A model generated the notes under the pieces. The model had not been told where the DNA came from. It saw nothing but the letters and a program-made list of their open reading frames with translations, and did no database searches. Source: Bacteroidaceae bacterium (GTDB lineage: Bacteria; Bacteroidota; Bacteroidia; Bacteroidales; Bacteroidaceae). From it: a stretch of DNA of 8,201 bases. Shown here piece after piece: positions 7,102 through 8,201 of the stretch. The stretch covers positions 22,407-30,607 of the forward strand of contig JABUUA010000036.1 of NCBI GenBank assembly GCA_021443405.1. Direction: 5' to 3'. The first letter of the stretch is position 1. Each line of letters opens with the position of its first letter. Position numbers and translations under genes: made by a program.

Positions 7102-8201
7102 ATGCTATACCCAAAGAATGTTGAACAAAAGATAGGTTTCGACGAGATACGCACACTGCTGAAAGGGCACTGCATCAGTCGCCTCGGCGTAGAACGTGTG
7201 GACAACCTGCACTTCATCACCGATGCCGATGTGCTGCGCGAGCAGTTGGCGCAAGTAGAAGAAATGCAACGTCTCATCGACACCGAAGAGCAACTCCCCG
7301 GCGAGGACTTCTTCGACCTCCGTCTGGCCATCCGCCGCATCCGCGTGGAGGGCGTGTGCCTTGAGGAGCAAGAGATGTGGGAACTCAAGCGTTCGCTGGA
7401 CACACTGCACTCGTGGATTGACCTTATCCGCAACGAGGAGCAAGAAACACCCTATCCCTACCTCATGCATCTGGCAGATGGTGTGTTCACTTTTCATCAA
7501 GTCACACGTCAAATCGAACAGATTCTCGACCGCTACGGCCACATCAAGGACGATGCTTCGCCCGAACTGGCGCGCATCCGTCGCGAGGTGCGTCGCTCCG
7601 AAGGTAGCGTCAACCGCACACTAATGAGCATACTCGAAAGTGCCAAGACCGAAGGACTCATCGACCAACATGTCATGCCCACGCTCCGCGACGGGCGACT
7701 GATGATTCCCATCTCACCGGCTCGCAAGCGCCGCATCCGCGGTATCGTGCACGACGAAAGCGCCACGGGAAAGACAGTGTTCATCGAACCTACTTCGGTT
7801 GTCGAGGCCAACAACCACATTCGTGAGCTGGAGGCCGAGGAACGTCGCGAGGTGCAGCGCATCTTGCAAGAGTTCACTGCCACCCTGCGTCCCAACGTGC
7901 CTGAACTGCAGCGTGCCTTCGAATTCCTGGCCGACATAGAATTGTGTCTTGCCAAAGAACGACTGGGCGTGCAGATAGGCGGTTGCGTGCCCAAAATCGG
8001 AAGCGCTCCCTTCATCGACTGGACCATGGCGCGCCACCCCTTGCTGGAGCTGACGCTTCGTCATCTGGATAAGAAAGTTGTCCCCCTCGACATAAAGCTA
8101 ACCCGCAAGCAGCGCATTCTCATCATCTCGGGACCGAACGCGGGTGGCAAGTCCGTCTGCTTGAAAACTGTAGGTCTACTGCAATATATGCTCCAATGCG
8201 G
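7102..8201 (+). CDS. mutS2: MutS2 family ATPase, C-terminus cut off by window edge
   Basis: MutS2 is a MutS relative that lacks the mismatch-recognition domains. Family members have been linked to suppression of recombination, and in Bacillus to rescue of collided ribosomes. The 366 visible residues, of roughly 780-830 usual, cover the core/lever and clamp helices and the start of the ATPase domain. Diagnostic stretches are RDGRLMIPIS (196-205), the near-invariant GIVHDESATG (214-223) leading into FIEP (227-230), the charged helix ELEAEERREVQRIL, and the Walker A loop GPNAGGKS (344-351) with K350. Walker B, the signature motif and the C-terminal Smr nuclease domain lie beyond the right edge, so nuclease activity cannot be judged here. 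The ATG is 15 bp after the S9 peptidase stop, with no terminator between, which suggests read-through from the rel promoter. The start gives the usual MutS2 opening, in which YPKNVEQKIGFDEI fits the family's first helix. Confidence 0.95.
   Translation, partial: MLYPKNVEQKIGFDEIRTLLKGHCISRLGVERVDNLHFITDADVLREQLAQVEEMQRLIDTEEQLPGEDFFDLRLAIRRIRVEGVCLEEQEMWELKRSLDTLHSWIDLIRNEEQETPYPYLMHLADGVFTFHQVTRQIEQILDRYGHIKDDASPELARIRREVRRSEGSVNRTLMSILESAKTEGLIDQHVMPTLRDGRLMIPISPARKRRIRGIVHDESATGKTVFIEPTSVVEANNHIRELEAEERREVQRILQEFTATLRPNVPELQRAFEFLADIELCLAKERLGVQIGGCVPKIGSAPFIDWTMARHPLLELTLRHLDKKVVPLDIKLTRKQRILIISGPNAGGKSVCLKTVGLLQYMLQC

Noticed and set aside
7361..7624. Second open frame of 87 codons inside mutS2
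   Set aside because: It is a shifted frame within clear MutS2 coding sequence, with arginine/serine-rich low-information content.

Overview
The window looks like chromosomal core sequence from a member of the Bacteroidales, probably Prevotella-like. This rests on three things: a DUF4301 protein, which I know mainly from Bacteroidetes; perfect Bacteroidetes-type -7 promoter boxes (TAnnTTTG); and starts that mostly lack a Shine-Dalgarno sequence. The genus call is an inference. The window is almost fully coding, with five protein genes in two divergent blocks. I see no RNA genes, mobile elements, CRISPR arrays or long repeats.

Left block, minus strand: a DUF4301 gene (794-2311) is followed 22 bp downstream by purT (1-771), which runs off the left edge. 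PurT is the formate-dependent GAR transformylase of purine synthesis. The DUF4301 protein has no assigned function that I know. It carries, in the right order, short motifs resembling UDP-sugar pyrophosphorylases of the UDPGP/UAP type, so it may be an unrecognised nucleotidyltransferase. This is the most interesting point in the window.

Centre: a 113-bp divergent intergenic region (2312-2424) holds one perfect TAnnTTTG box on each strand, placed so that each could drive one block.

Right block, plus strand: a long RelA/SpoT-family gene (2425-4641), a secreted S9-family serine peptidase (4651-7086) and mutS2 (7102 to the right edge) follow each other with 9- and 15-bp gaps, and so probably form an operon. 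The Rel protein keeps its (p)ppGpp synthetase residues but has lost essentially all catalytic residues of the HD hydrolase domain. It should therefore be a synthetase-only enzyme, and the cell would need a separate hydrolase encoded elsewhere.

The genes touch nucleotide metabolism (PurT, possibly DUF4301), the stringent response (Rel), periplasmic peptide breakdown (S9 peptidase) and DNA or ribosome maintenance (MutS2). No single pathway joins them all, and I do not see a defence island or a clearly new multi-gene system.
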